Positions 1-7,364 of a stretch of DNA of 64,000 bases are shown here, in pieces (the stretch's first letter is position 1; each line of letters starts with the position of its first letter). The DNA is from Paenibacillus sp. HB172176 (GTDB taxonomy: Bacteria > Bacillota > Bacilli > Paenibacillales > Paenibacillaceae): positions 496,001 to 560,000 of the forward strand of contig NZ_JAATHD010000002.1 in assembly GCF_011947265.1 (NCBI RefSeq), written 5' to 3'. Made by a program: the position numbers and the translations under genes. Under the pieces are notes generated by a model. That model was not told where the DNA came from and made no database searches. It saw only the letters and a list, made by a program, of their open reading frames with translations.

Positions 1-2
1 AG

Positions 3-101
3 GCTCTGCTTGACAGCTTCAGGTACGCGCTGCTTCATATGGATAAGGTGGAAGGCTCGACGCAAGAAGCCTCGGAACGTCTCGGGCTGTTGAACCACTG
101 A
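3..101 (+). CDS. C-terminal end of an unrecognised protein (truncated by window edge)
   Basis: An open frame runs in from the left edge and stops at a TGA at 99-101. Only about 32 residues are visible, ending EGSTQEASERLGLLNH. The stop lies just before a strong intrinsic terminator, which supports this as a real gene end. The tail is too short to assign to a family. Confidence 0.6.
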   Translation, partial: ALLDSFRYALLHMDKVEGSTQEASERLGLLNH

Positions 102-114
102 TTTGTTCCGCAAC

Positions 115-160
115 AGAGGGTGCTGCCCGCAGCGAAAGCCGCGGACAGCACCCTCTCTTT
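115..160 (+). terminator. Intrinsic terminator, possibly bidirectional
   Basis: AGAGGGTGCTG-type 16-bp arms (115-130 and 141-156) close a 10-nt loop and are followed by CTTT. It ends the partial gene at the left edge and may also serve the leftward thioredoxin gene that stops at 180. Confidence 0.8.
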
Positions 161-179
161 CATGGCTCGAATTTCGAAT

Positions 180-725
180 TCATGCCCATTTCTCGATCAT
201 TCTCTGCCATTCCTCGTACGTTATGACGCCGTTCACCCGTTCTCTGATGATTCCTTCTGAATCAATGACGAAGGTGGTCGGGAAGGCGTTCACCTTATAC
301 GCTTTCGTAATATTTCCATCCCGATCCATTAGAATCGGAAAGGTAAAGCCCTGCTCTTCTACAAATTCTCTGGCGGAACGTTCCTTGTCAAAATTAGTCG
401 CGTTGACGCCATATAACGCAATTCGATCTCCATATTGAGTATAGAGCTTCTGCAGGTCGGGCGCTTCGAGCTCGCAGGGTCCGCACCAGGATGCCCAGAA
501 ATTGACGAGCGTCAGCTTCTCGCCCTCGCCCCCGACGGCATAGGTCTCATCGCCAAGCCCCGGCAACTCAAAGCTCAGAGACTTCGAGCCTGCCTTCGGC
601 TTGAATTCCACGCTAGAGTCCGCAGCAGCTTCTGTGACGGAATCCGAACCATTCTGCGTATATTGATAAATGGCAAGGCCGGCAAAAACAAATGCAAGAA
701 CAAATAAAATCATCGTTTTCTTCAT
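180..725 (-). CDS. TlpA/ResA-like membrane-anchored thiol-disulfide oxidoreductase
   Basis: Thioredoxin-fold protein expected to face the outside of the membrane and reduce or exchange disulfides, as in the ResA/TlpA/StoA group. With the start at 725 it has about 181 residues. Residues 4-20 are one hydrophobic anchor, the active site WCGPC has Cys81 and Cys84, and AFPTTF near residue 150 carries the cis-proline. An in-frame ATG at 773 exists, but AGGAAGG just upstream of 725 and the MKKTMILF anchor favour the shorter form. No cytochrome c maturation gene is adjacent, so the substrate is unknown. Confidence 0.85.
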   Translation of the reverse strand: MKKTMILFVLAFVFAGLAIYQYTQNGSDSVTEAAADSSVEFKPKAGSKSLSFELPGLGDETYAVGGEGEKLTLVNFWASWCGPCELEAPDLQKLYTQYGDRIALYGVNATNFDKERSAREFVEEQGFTFPILMDRDGNITKAYKVNAFPTTFVIDSEGIIRERVNGVITYEEWQRMIEKWA

Positions 726-856
726 GCTGTCCCTTCCTTCTCCGGGAAATTCATCTTCTCCCCATCGTATCATGCGTAGTATGGAAGCTCAAGCAGCGGG
801 GCAGATTAGCCATAAAACCGTCACGAAATTGATGACGTCGAAGGAGGCCGAACGGC

Positions 857-2065
857 TTGGCTCAGTCACAATCAAAATGGCTTCAGTACGCCGCATTCGC
901 TACCGTTCCTCTGGTGCTCGTGCTTGGCAATTCCATGCTTGTTCCCATCCTGCCCGATATGCAAAAGGCGATGAATCTCTCCAAGCTGCAGTCGAGTATG
1001 GTCATTACTTTATTCTCGGTTACGGCGGCGGTGTTCATACCTTTGATCGGTTATCTCTCCGATCGGATGAAGCGCAAGGCCGTCATCTTGCCAGCGCTCG
1101 CCATTTACGGCGCAGCAGGCATTATGTCGGCAATGGGAGCGATCTGGGACTCCTACACCGTTCTTATTATCTCCAGAGCGGTGCAGGGCCTTGCAGCGGC
1201 CGGAACGGCTCCAATTGCCATGGCGCTTGTCGGAGATTTGTACAAGGACGGCGAAGAAAGCGAGGCACTGGGTTTGATCGAAGCCGCGAATGGCTCAGGA
1301 AAGGTTATTAGTCCTATTCTAGGCTCGCTCCTTGGTCTTTGGACATGGTATGCTCCTTTTTTCGCCTTTCCTTTATTTTGCGCAGGAGCCTTCGTTGCTG
1401 TCCTGTTCCTGATCAAGGAGCCGCCTCACAAGGCGAAGCCGTTGCCGCTGAAGGAATATCTGTCCGGAATGAAGGACATTTACAGCAAAAATGGGAAATG
1501 GCTCATTACCGCCTATTGCGCCGGTTCTCTGGGATTATTCATATTATTCGGTCTTCTTGTCTATCTGTCCGACATGGCCGAGAAGCCTCCGCTCGGCATT
1601 AAAGGCGTTGCCAAAGGCGGCTTGCTCGCTATCCCTTTACTAGGACTTGTCATTACCGCCTTTCTAACCGGCAGGGGCATCAAGAAGAACGGTCATTTAA
1701 TGAAGAAGCTGATGGTTATCGGATTATGCATGATTACGCTCTTCCTGATAGCCGCTTCGATCTGGCACAGCAGCTTTGCTCTGCTTATCAGCTTTATTAC
1801 GGTCAGCAGCATAGGAACCGGTCTTGTGCTTCCTTGCTTGAACACGCTCATTACGGGCTCGGTTGATCGTACCCATCGGGGCATGGTCACCTCTTTGTAC
1901 AACAGCTTGCGCTTTCTCGGCGTCGCCGCGGGACCGCCGCTCTTCGGCTGGCTGGCCGACCTTTCCGTTACGTGGCTGTTCATCTTTCTCAGCGCGCTAA
2001 GCGCAGCGGTGCTGATCACCGTCGCCGCGTTTATCCATCCGCCTAAGAAACAGGCAAAGACTTGA
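857..2065 (+). CDS. MFS transporter, drug:H+ antiporter-like
   Basis: A 402-residue protein with about twelve hydrophobic segments typical of the major facilitator superfamily. The loop after helix 2 reads GYLSDRMKRK, the classic motif A (GxLsDRxGRR-like), and the N-terminal half resembles DHA1 multidrug efflux pumps such as Bacillus YvmA. The start is TTG at 857, preceded by AAGGAGG at 841-847. It diverges from the thioredoxin-like gene. The substrate cannot be read from the sequence. Confidence 0.85.
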   Translation: MAQSQSKWLQYAAFATVPLVLVLGNSMLVPILPDMQKAMNLSKLQSSMVITLFSVTAAVFIPLIGYLSDRMKRKAVILPALAIYGAAGIMSAMGAIWDSYTVLIISRAVQGLAAAGTAPIAMALVGDLYKDGEESEALGLIEAANGSGKVISPILGSLLGLWTWYAPFFAFPLFCAGAFVAVLFLIKEPPHKAKPLPLKEYLSGMKDIYSKNGKWLITAYCAGSLGLFILFGLLVYLSDMAEKPPLGIKGVAKGGLLAIPLLGLVITAFLTGRGIKKNGHLMKKLMVIGLCMITLFLIAASIWHSSFALLISFITVSSIGTGLVLPCLNTLITGSVDRTHRGMVTSLYNSLRFLGVAAGPPLFGWLADLSVTWLFIFLSALSAAVLITVAAFIHPPKKQAKT

Positions 2066-2131
2066 GCTTGCTTCTATCCTGAGTATAATAAGGAGTATCC
2101 GCTAATCCCTAAAGCTTAGGAGGCAAGATTC

Positions 2132-2560
2132 ATGCAGCAATCCATTCGTCAAGAGCTCATTCGAAGAAGCGTCTATGAGGAGCTTATCGCAATTTGCACG
2201 GCAGGATTGCCTAGCGAAGTATGCGGCATTCTTATTCGCAACCGCGATTCGGAAATGATCGACGAAGTGCTGCCTATTCAGAATGTGCATCACACGCCTT
2301 TGGATTCCTTCGCTTTCGATCCTGTAGAATGGACCCAAGCTTACTTCAACATGCAGAAAAACCGACAATCTCTTGTCGGTTTTTTCCACTCCCATCCACG
2401 GTCCGAAGCGGTTCCCTCTATGCGCGATGGAGCCGGATTCCTGCCCTTGTCCACTCTATCCTACTGGATTATCTCTCTACAGGATCGCAAACATCCGGTT
2501 GCACAGCCTTACCGATATGCGAACGATACATTCCAACCAACCTCGCTAGTGCTTGCTTAG
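2132..2560 (+). CDS. Stand-alone JAMM/MPN+ metalloprotease (Mov34/RadC-like fold)
   Basis: A 142-residue protein that is essentially one JAMM domain. The zinc signature is complete: Glu29 in LPSEVCG, then HSHPRSEAVPSMRD giving His86, His88, Ser96 and Asp99 (HxH-x7-S-x2-D). Such enzymes cleave isopeptide or peptide bonds; bacterial single-domain versions often act on sulfur-carrier proteins with C-terminal Gly-Gly or on cysteine conjugates. No ThiS/MoaD-like partner is adjacent, so the substrate is unknown. AGGAGG sits at 2118-2123. The 3' end overlaps the convergent exonuclease gene by 15 bp. Confidence 0.85.
   Translation: MQQSIRQELIRRSVYEELIAICTAGLPSEVCGILIRNRDSEMIDEVLPIQNVHHTPLDSFAFDPVEWTQAYFNMQKNRQSLVGFFHSHPRSEAVPSMRDGAGFLPLSTLSYWIISLQDRKHPVAQPYRYANDTFQPTSLVLA
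2357..2385. terminator. Terminator-shaped hairpin inside the JAMM gene
   Basis: ACCGACAA (2361-2368) pairs with TTGTCGGT (2373-2380) around TCTC, with an A-run before and a T-run after, so it looks like a terminator on either strand. It is the first such structure downstream of the leftward amt-DUF294-exonuclease unit. The T-rich arm also encodes LVGFF of the JAMM fold, so coding constraint explains part of it. Confidence 0.5.
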
Positions 2561-3280
2561 ATAGGCGTACAGATCGCCCAAGGTCGTAATATTCCGGTCC
2601 AGAATGCGAGCCAGATACCGCTGCCAGAGCTTTGCCGTCATTAACGAATCCTGCAACGCATGATGCCTGCCGATAATCGGAATGCCGCAGCTCTCCAGCA
2701 ATTCATCCAGGCCATAGCCATTTCTCTGCGGCTCGAGCCACTTCGCAATCATCATGGTGTCTAGGATACGATGATTCAGACTTACCTTGGAGGTTCGCCA
2801 CAAAGCAACGTTAAGAAATTGCTTATCATGGCCGGAAGCATGCGCGATAAGCAATCTTCGGCCGATAAACGCCATGAAATCATGAAGCACGGACATAAGA
2901 TCCGGCGCATCTTGAACCATCTCGTTCGTAATGCCGGTTAACTCAACTATCGCTCTCGGAATCAGTCTTTTCGGATTAACCAGGCTATAGAAGGTCTCAT
3001 CCTCCATAATCCTGCCATCCTTCATGACGACAGCACCGAACGATATTATCTCGTCTCCGTTATTCGGATTAAAGCCGGTTGTCTCCAGATCGAATACAAC
3101 GATTTCAAGCTCTCTCAGCGGAGTCTCAAGCAGGGATTGCTTACGTTGCTCGCGATTGGCATTGCGAATGAATGCCATTTGCTGCGCGTTTTGCGAGCCA
3201 AGAATTGAAGCGATGGCAGGCGTAACTCCTCCCATTTTGTATAAGCTCCACATACGACCGACGCCTTTTTGTTCTTTCAT
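2546..3280 (-). CDS. DnaQ-like 3'-5' exonuclease (DEDDh family)
   Basis: A 244-residue protein with a DNA polymerase III epsilon-type exonuclease domain from about residue 57. Exo I is FDLETTGF (Asp64, Glu66), Exo II contains HASGHDKQFLN (Asp152), and Exo III is HHALQDSLMTAKLW (His206/207, Asp211). It probably trims nucleic acid 3' ends. The first ~50 residues are basic and have no recognised domain. It follows the DUF294 gene by 20 bp and the amt gene lies upstream, so the three form one leftward unit. The role of an exonuclease there is unclear. Confidence 0.85.
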   Translation of the reverse strand: MKEQKGVGRMWSLYKMGGVTPAIASILGSQNAQQMAFIRNANREQRKQSLLETPLRELEIVVFDLETTGFNPNNGDEIISFGAVVMKDGRIMEDETFYSLVNPKRLIPRAIVELTGITNEMVQDAPDLMSVLHDFMAFIGRRLLIAHASGHDKQFLNVALWRTSKVSLNHRILDTMMIAKWLEPQRNGYGLDELLESCGIPIIGRHHALQDSLMTAKLWQRYLARILDRNITTLGDLYAYLSKH

Positions 3281-3300
3281 TCACTTTCCACCGCCTCACC

Positions 3301-4368
3301 TTACATAAGCTTTCCCATGACTTGTTTGTAGACCGCTCTTTGAAGCTTCTTGCCGGCTTTCAAGCTGCTTTTCAGTTCGTCGGTCATTTCCTTCGACAAC
3401 TTGCTGCTGTGCAGCTTTCCATTGTTGGCATATATGCCATCCTCATATTGCTCCGTGGTCATTAGACGCAATCGCAGCAGGAAGCGGAAAGCTTGCTCAT
3501 AGCTCTCTTTGTCCTCCATCTGCAGCAAACCGAGCTCCTCCAGCTTTCTCATTCTGTCTAGCGTGGAGGTTTCACGAATATTGGCCTGAATGGCCATCAT
3601 CCGAATGGAATTGACCATCGGGATATAGGCGCCGTATTTAATATCCAGACTTCCTGCATCCTCGCCGTACCGTTCCTTGAGCAATTGTCCGAACACGCCG
3701 ACAAGCACTTTATGTCTCATCGTATTCTCAATCATCCGTTTGAGAATAACAGGATGATTCAGCGTATCAATGTAGAACATGTCCTTCAGATGGCGGAATA
3801 ATGCCTCATCTCCGTACACGCAGCGAGCATCCGCAATGATGAGCAAGTAGCGAACGGCTTCCCAGGCCGGCTCCCGAAACCATCCATCAAGCTTTGCTTC
3901 CCATTCCGTTACGGACTGGCACCAATCCGGATTATCGCTGAGCACTTTGCCTTCGCATGGCGGGTACCCGATCTTAATCAAATTTTGTACAATTTGCTTA
4001 CATAGCTCGAGGAAATAAGCTTTAACGTTTTCCTCTCTGCCTACCGCATCCATATAGATGATGCCGCTGTCTTGATCACTGGACAAAGTCTGCTCTTTCC
4101 TGCCACCGCTGCCGAACAATAAATAAGCATATGGCACGGGGGGAGAACCTCTCCCTTGCCGTGCCATTTCGTTTTCCGAGAGTTCAATCGCTCGTCGTAT
4201 GACAGCATCATGAGTCTCATTCAGTTCATTATTCAATTGTTCGACCGGACGAATGTGGAGAAGAGCTTCCATCTGCTTGTGGATGAGATCTCGCAAGCTT
4301 CGCAGTTCATCAATTTCATCAGCCGAGCTGATCCTGTTGATTAGCTGCGAACGCATCCCGTCATTCAC
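3301..4368 (-). CDS. DUF294 putative nucleotidyltransferase (GlnD-related)
   Basis: A 355-residue protein. FGSGGRKEQTLSSDQDSG (residues 85-102) is the nucleotidyltransferase signature GSGGR-x2-Q with metal-binding Asp98 and Asp100, as in DUF294 proteins and GlnD-type transferases. The C-terminal half is helical and matches the DUF294 substrate-binding region. The start is GTG at 4368 with AGGGAG upstream; an ATG three codons later is possible. It lies 46 bp downstream of amt, which suggests a nitrogen-linked nucleotidylation role, but no PII gene is present. Target and nucleotide are not determinable. Confidence 0.8.
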   Translation of the reverse strand: MNDGMRSQLINRISSADEIDELRSLRDLIHKQMEALLHIRPVEQLNNELNETHDAVIRRAIELSENEMARQGRGSPPVPYAYLLFGSGGRKEQTLSSDQDSGIIYMDAVGREENVKAYFLELCKQIVQNLIKIGYPPCEGKVLSDNPDWCQSVTEWEAKLDGWFREPAWEAVRYLLIIADARCVYGDEALFRHLKDMFYIDTLNHPVILKRMIENTMRHKVLVGVFGQLLKERYGEDAGSLDIKYGAYIPMVNSIRMMAIQANIRETSTLDRMRKLEELGLLQMEDKESYEQAFRFLLRLRLMTTEQYEDGIYANNGKLHSSKLSKEMTDELKSSLKAGKKLQRAVYKQVMGKLM

Positions 4369-4414
4369 GCTTCGCCCTCTCCCTTCGGTCAGCCGTACCT
4401 TTATCGATTCAGCA

Positions 4415-5785
4415 TTAGCCTTGAATACTTTGTCCTTTTTTCATTTGCTCAGGATAGCCGTAAGCGCCGTGTTCGCTAAGATCAAGACCAACGATCTCTT
4501 GTTCTTCAGTAACGCGGAAGCCCATGATCATCTTCATAAGTCCAAGCACGATGAAGGATGCAATAAGCACGAAAGCCCCGCAAATGACTACAGATTCAAT
4601 TTGAACCCAGAGCTGCTTGAAGCTGCCTGTGTCGATTAGTCCGCCTTCGCCTACGCCTACCTTTTCAGCTAGAACTTGAGTAGCGAAGATGCCGTTGGCC
4701 AGCGTGCCCCAGATACCAGCAGTGCCATGAACGGAAAGCGCGTAGATTGGATCGTCCACTTTGATTTTCTCGAAAAATTTGGCGCTGTAGAATACCAATA
4801 CGCCCGCTACCAGACCAATCACTACCGCAGCCCACGGATCTACGAATGCGCAAGAAGCCGTAATGGCGACAAGACCGGCAAGCGTACCGTTCAGCATAGT
4901 CGTAATATCGGCTTTGCCTGTTACCGCCCATGAAATGAGAAGTGCGGCCACACCGCCTGCACCGGCGCCAAGCATTGTCGTAAAGCCTACATAAGCGAAG
5001 AATCCGTCGCCTACCGCAACTGTCGAACCCGCATTAAAGCCGAACCAGCCAACCCAAAGAATAAGTACGGATAGTGCTGTAAACACCTGATTGTGACCGG
5101 AAATTTCATTAGCGGAACCATCTTTGTTAAATTTACCGATACGAGGCTTAAGCAGCACTGTTGCCGCGAACGCTGCAAGAGCGCCGGATAAGTGAACAAC
5201 TGTCGAACCCGCAAAATCCTGCGCGCCGTCCTCGGCCAGGAAGCCGCCGCCCCAAATCATGTGAGCCACTACCGGATAAATAATACCGATAAAGAAGATC
5301 GTGAAAAGAATATAGGATGAAAGCTTGGCGCGTTCTGCGAAGCCGCCCCATGCAATGGACAGCGAAACCGCCGCAAATGCAAGTTGGAACAAGAAGAATA
5401 CGGAAACCGGGAACGAATCGCCATCAACTGCAGAAGTAGCAGGATTATAGAAAAAGTCTCCCCAGCCAAGAACATTGCTTAATGCGCTGTCTGCATTTTC
5501 GCCGCCGAATGCAACTCCATAGCCTACCGCCCAGTAAATTAAAGCCGCAAGCGCAACTGTAAAGATTGTTTTGCCTGCTACATGACCAGCATTTTTCATT
5601 CGAGTAGAACCTGTTTCAAGAAGAATAAAACCGCCTTGCATAAGAAGAACCAAGATAAAAGCAAGCATGATCCAAATCGAGTTCAACCCCATGTCCAGCG
5701 TCGCTCCGGATGGATCCTCTGCGAAAGCCACCACCGGAAACAAGATTGTCATTAACCCTAGTGCCAGAAACGTCTTCTTAATCAA
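4415..5785 (-). CDS. amt: Ammonium transporter (Amt/MEP/Rh family)
   Basis: Membrane channel for NH4+/NH3 uptake. From TTG at 5785 it has about 457 residues: a cleavable signal peptide (IKKTFLALGLMTILFPVVAFA), then about eleven helices with Amt family signatures such as FVDPWAAVVIG and SVHGTAGIWGTLANGIF. An upstream ATG at 5869 would add 28 residues lying in the promoter leader; AAAGGAG eight bases before 5785 decides for the shorter form. It has its own sigma-A promoter and a GlnR/TnrA-type operator between promoter and gene, so nitrogen-controlled expression is expected. It heads a unit with DUF294 and DnaQ-like genes instead of a glnK gene. Confidence 0.93.
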   Translation of the reverse strand: MIKKTFLALGLMTILFPVVAFAEDPSGATLDMGLNSIWIMLAFILVLLMQGGFILLETGSTRMKNAGHVAGKTIFTVALAALIYWAVGYGVAFGGENADSALSNVLGWGDFFYNPATSAVDGDSFPVSVFFLFQLAFAAVSLSIAWGGFAERAKLSSYILFTIFFIGIIYPVVAHMIWGGGFLAEDGAQDFAGSTVVHLSGALAAFAATVLLKPRIGKFNKDGSANEISGHNQVFTALSVLILWVGWFGFNAGSTVAVGDGFFAYVGFTTMLGAGAGGVAALLISWAVTGKADITTMLNGTLAGLVAITASCAFVDPWAAVVIGLVAGVLVFYSAKFFEKIKVDDPIYALSVHGTAGIWGTLANGIFATQVLAEKVGVGEGGLIDTGSFKQLWVQIESVVICGAFVLIASFIVLGLMKMIMGFRVTEEQEIVGLDLSEHGAYGYPEQMKKGQSIQG

Positions 5786-5802
5786 TACGACCACTCCTTT
5801 AA

Positions 5803-5819
5803 TGTAATGTTTCTTAACA
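5803..5819 (-). promoter_or_regulatory. GlnR/TnrA-type operator for amt
   Basis: TGTTAAGAAACATTACA (read leftward) fits the established consensus TGTNA-N7-TNACA exactly. It lies about 15-30 nt downstream of the predicted transcription start, a position suited to repression by GlnR when nitrogen is plentiful. Confidence 0.75.
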
Positions 5820-5840
5820 TATGACGAAAGACTTAATGTC

Positions 5841-5869
5841 ATTATAGTCAGTATAGTCGAATTTGACAA
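5841..5869 (-). promoter_or_regulatory. Sigma-A promoter of amt
   Basis: Read leftward: TTGTCA, 17-bp spacer, TATAAT. Predicted start is near 5834, about 50 nt ahead of the TTG start codon. Confidence 0.8.
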
Positions 5870-5885
5870 TAACCTTTTTCAATTT

Positions 5886-5931
5886 TTATAAAAAAAATCT
5901 AACGTTCGGCATCAAAGCTGACACGAACGTT
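5886..5931 (-). terminator. Orphan leftward terminator upstream of the amt promoter
   Basis: AACGTTCG (5901-5908) and CGAACGTT (5924-5931) form an 8-bp stem with a 15-nt loop. Read leftward it is followed by AGA and eight T residues. No leftward gene is recognised between here and the divergent merR start, so the transcript it ends is unknown; it may insulate amt. Confidence 0.6.
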
Positions 5932-6076
5932 AAGAATTAAGTCCATTTTAGCAAAAATCATCTCCAAAGCTCACCCGATTCTTCGCATTTCAGGCACTTC
6001 TCTCCTCTTCTGCCCTCGACGCACACGTCTAGTTCTATTGTCGCGCAGCAATCGATCGAAGGAATAAGCATAACGT

Positions 6077-6106
6077 TTGACTGTATGGTTGCTTTGCTAT
6101 TATCAT
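6077..6106 (+). promoter_or_regulatory. Probable sigma-A promoter of the MerR gene
   Basis: TTGACT at 6077-6082 and TATCAT at 6101-6106 are separated by 18 bp. The start codon of the regulator is about 38 nt downstream of the -10 element. Confidence 0.6.
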
Positions 6107-6143
6107 TACTATATAGAAGTAAATGAAAAGGACGGTGAAGAAG

Positions 6144-6584
6144 ATGGTTGCTTCTCAATTATTCCGGATCGGCGAATTATCCAAGTTAGCAAACATCAGC
6201 TCACGCACAATCGACTATTACACCTCGATTGGACTTATCGAACCCGTGAAGCGCTCGGAGAAAAATTATCGACTGTACGGACTTGAAACCTTAGAGCGCC
6301 TGATGCGTATTGAAGAATTGAAAAAAGACAAATATACATTAGAAGAGATCAAGGAAAACTTGGACAGCTGGAGCAAGATTACTTCCGAGGAGAAAATCAC
6401 CCTGAAGCTGACTGAAATTCAGCAGCATCTTTCTCAGCTGGAACGGGAGGTTAAAGAGCTGGAGCCTGTTATTGAGCAGTTGAAGCCGCGACAGGCCAAT
6501 CGATTGTACACGAGAATAATGCCGCAAACGGCAGCATGCGTCGAAGCATTAATGCTGCTTATGAACAAGAGCAACCTCTTGTAA
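6144..6584 (+). CDS. MerR-family transcriptional regulator
   Basis: About 146 residues. The N-terminus FRIGELSKLANISSRTIDYY with a following NYRLYG is the MerR winged helix-turn-helix. The remainder is charged heptad sequence (LTEIQQHLSQLEREVKELE), the dimer coiled coil, and there is no evident cysteine or drug-binding effector domain. ATG at 6144 has AAGGACGG upstream; the ORF could open at 6123. The yugP gene follows after 35 bp, so the two may be co-transcribed. The inducer is unknown. It is not the short GlnR/TnrA type. Confidence 0.85.
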   Translation: MVASQLFRIGELSKLANISSRTIDYYTSIGLIEPVKRSEKNYRLYGLETLERLMRIEELKKDKYTLEEIKENLDSWSKITSEEKITLKLTEIQQHLSQLEREVKELEPVIEQLKPRQANRLYTRIMPQTAACVEALMLLMNKSNLL

Positions 6585-6619
6585 TGGCGAGAATACAAAA
6601 TACGCTGGAGGAATGACAC

Positions 6620-7285
6620 ATGTATTTCATACTCATTATTGCCGCATTCGGCTTGACCATCTGGGCGCAATTCCGAGTGAAGGGCACGTTCAAGAAATGG
6701 GCGCAGGTACCTGCATACAGCGGCATGACCGGACAACAAGCCGCAAGACGAATGCTCGACAACAATGGCTTGCATCATATCCCGATCGAGCCGGTCGCCG
6801 GTACATTGACAGATCATTACGATCCGATTCACAAGGTGGTCAGACTGTCGGAGCCCGTCTATTACGAAAGATCCATCTCGGCCATATCGGTCGCCTGTCA
6901 TGAATGCGGACATGCGATCCAGCATTCAGTTCATTATCCGTTTTTGGTCGCAAGATCCAGGATGTTTCCGTTAGTGAACTTCGTTTCCGGTATCGCCCCA
7001 TTCTTGTTAATTGCTGGAATACTAATGAGTCAATTCAATCTAATTGGTCTTGGCATTATCTTCTTCTCCGTCGTTGTCGCCTTCCAATTGATTACGCTGC
7101 CTGTTGAATTCAACGCCAGCAATCGCGCGCGCGACATCATGGTAGCGGAAGGCTTTATTACGAATGACGAGGAGCGCGGCGTGGCAAAGGTTCTTAACGC
7201 AGCTGCCCTCACCTATGTCGCTGCAGCATTGCTTTCGCTAATGGAGCTGCTTCGTTACATCTCCATCTTCAATTCAAGGGATTAA
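6620..7285 (+). CDS. yugP: YugP-type membrane zinc metallopeptidase
   Basis: A 221-residue membrane protein of the neutral zinc metallopeptidase family (Zn_peptidase_2). It has an N-terminal helix (residues 1-18), the zinc-binding HECGHAIQH motif (His94, Glu95, His98), two central membrane helices, an EFNASNRA segment that supplies the third ligand region, and a C-terminal hydrophobic segment. It probably degrades membrane or envelope proteins; substrates are not known. Length matches Bacillus YugP. It lies downstream of merR and ends at a strong terminator. Confidence 0.88.
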   Translation: MYFILIIAAFGLTIWAQFRVKGTFKKWAQVPAYSGMTGQQAARRMLDNNGLHHIPIEPVAGTLTDHYDPIHKVVRLSEPVYYERSISAISVACHECGHAIQHSVHYPFLVARSRMFPLVNFVSGIAPFLLIAGILMSQFNLIGLGIIFFSVVVAFQLITLPVEFNASNRARDIMVAEGFITNDEERGVAKVLNAAALTYVAAALLSLMELLRYISIFNSRD

Positions 7286-7294
7286 TATCGAACA

Positions 7295-7341
7295 ACAATA
7301 GCCCGGCTTTGGTTGCAAAGACCAAAGCCGGGCTATTGTTT
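7295..7341. terminator. Bidirectional terminator between yugP and the LysR gene
   Basis: A perfect 18-bp stem, CAATAGCCCGGCTTTGGT at 7296-7313 with its complement at 7321-7338, around a 7-nt loop, flanked by A- and T-rich ends. It serves both convergent genes. Confidence 0.9.
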
Positions 7342-7364
7342 CGCGCGGAAATGAAGGGAGAAGG

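Noticed and set aside
5958-6158. 66-residue leftward ORF ending KCLKCEESGELWR
   Set aside because: It has a CxxC and is followed by a terminator, but it lacks a ribosome site and overlaps the merR promoter and start on the other strand. Kept only as part of the orphan-terminator observation.
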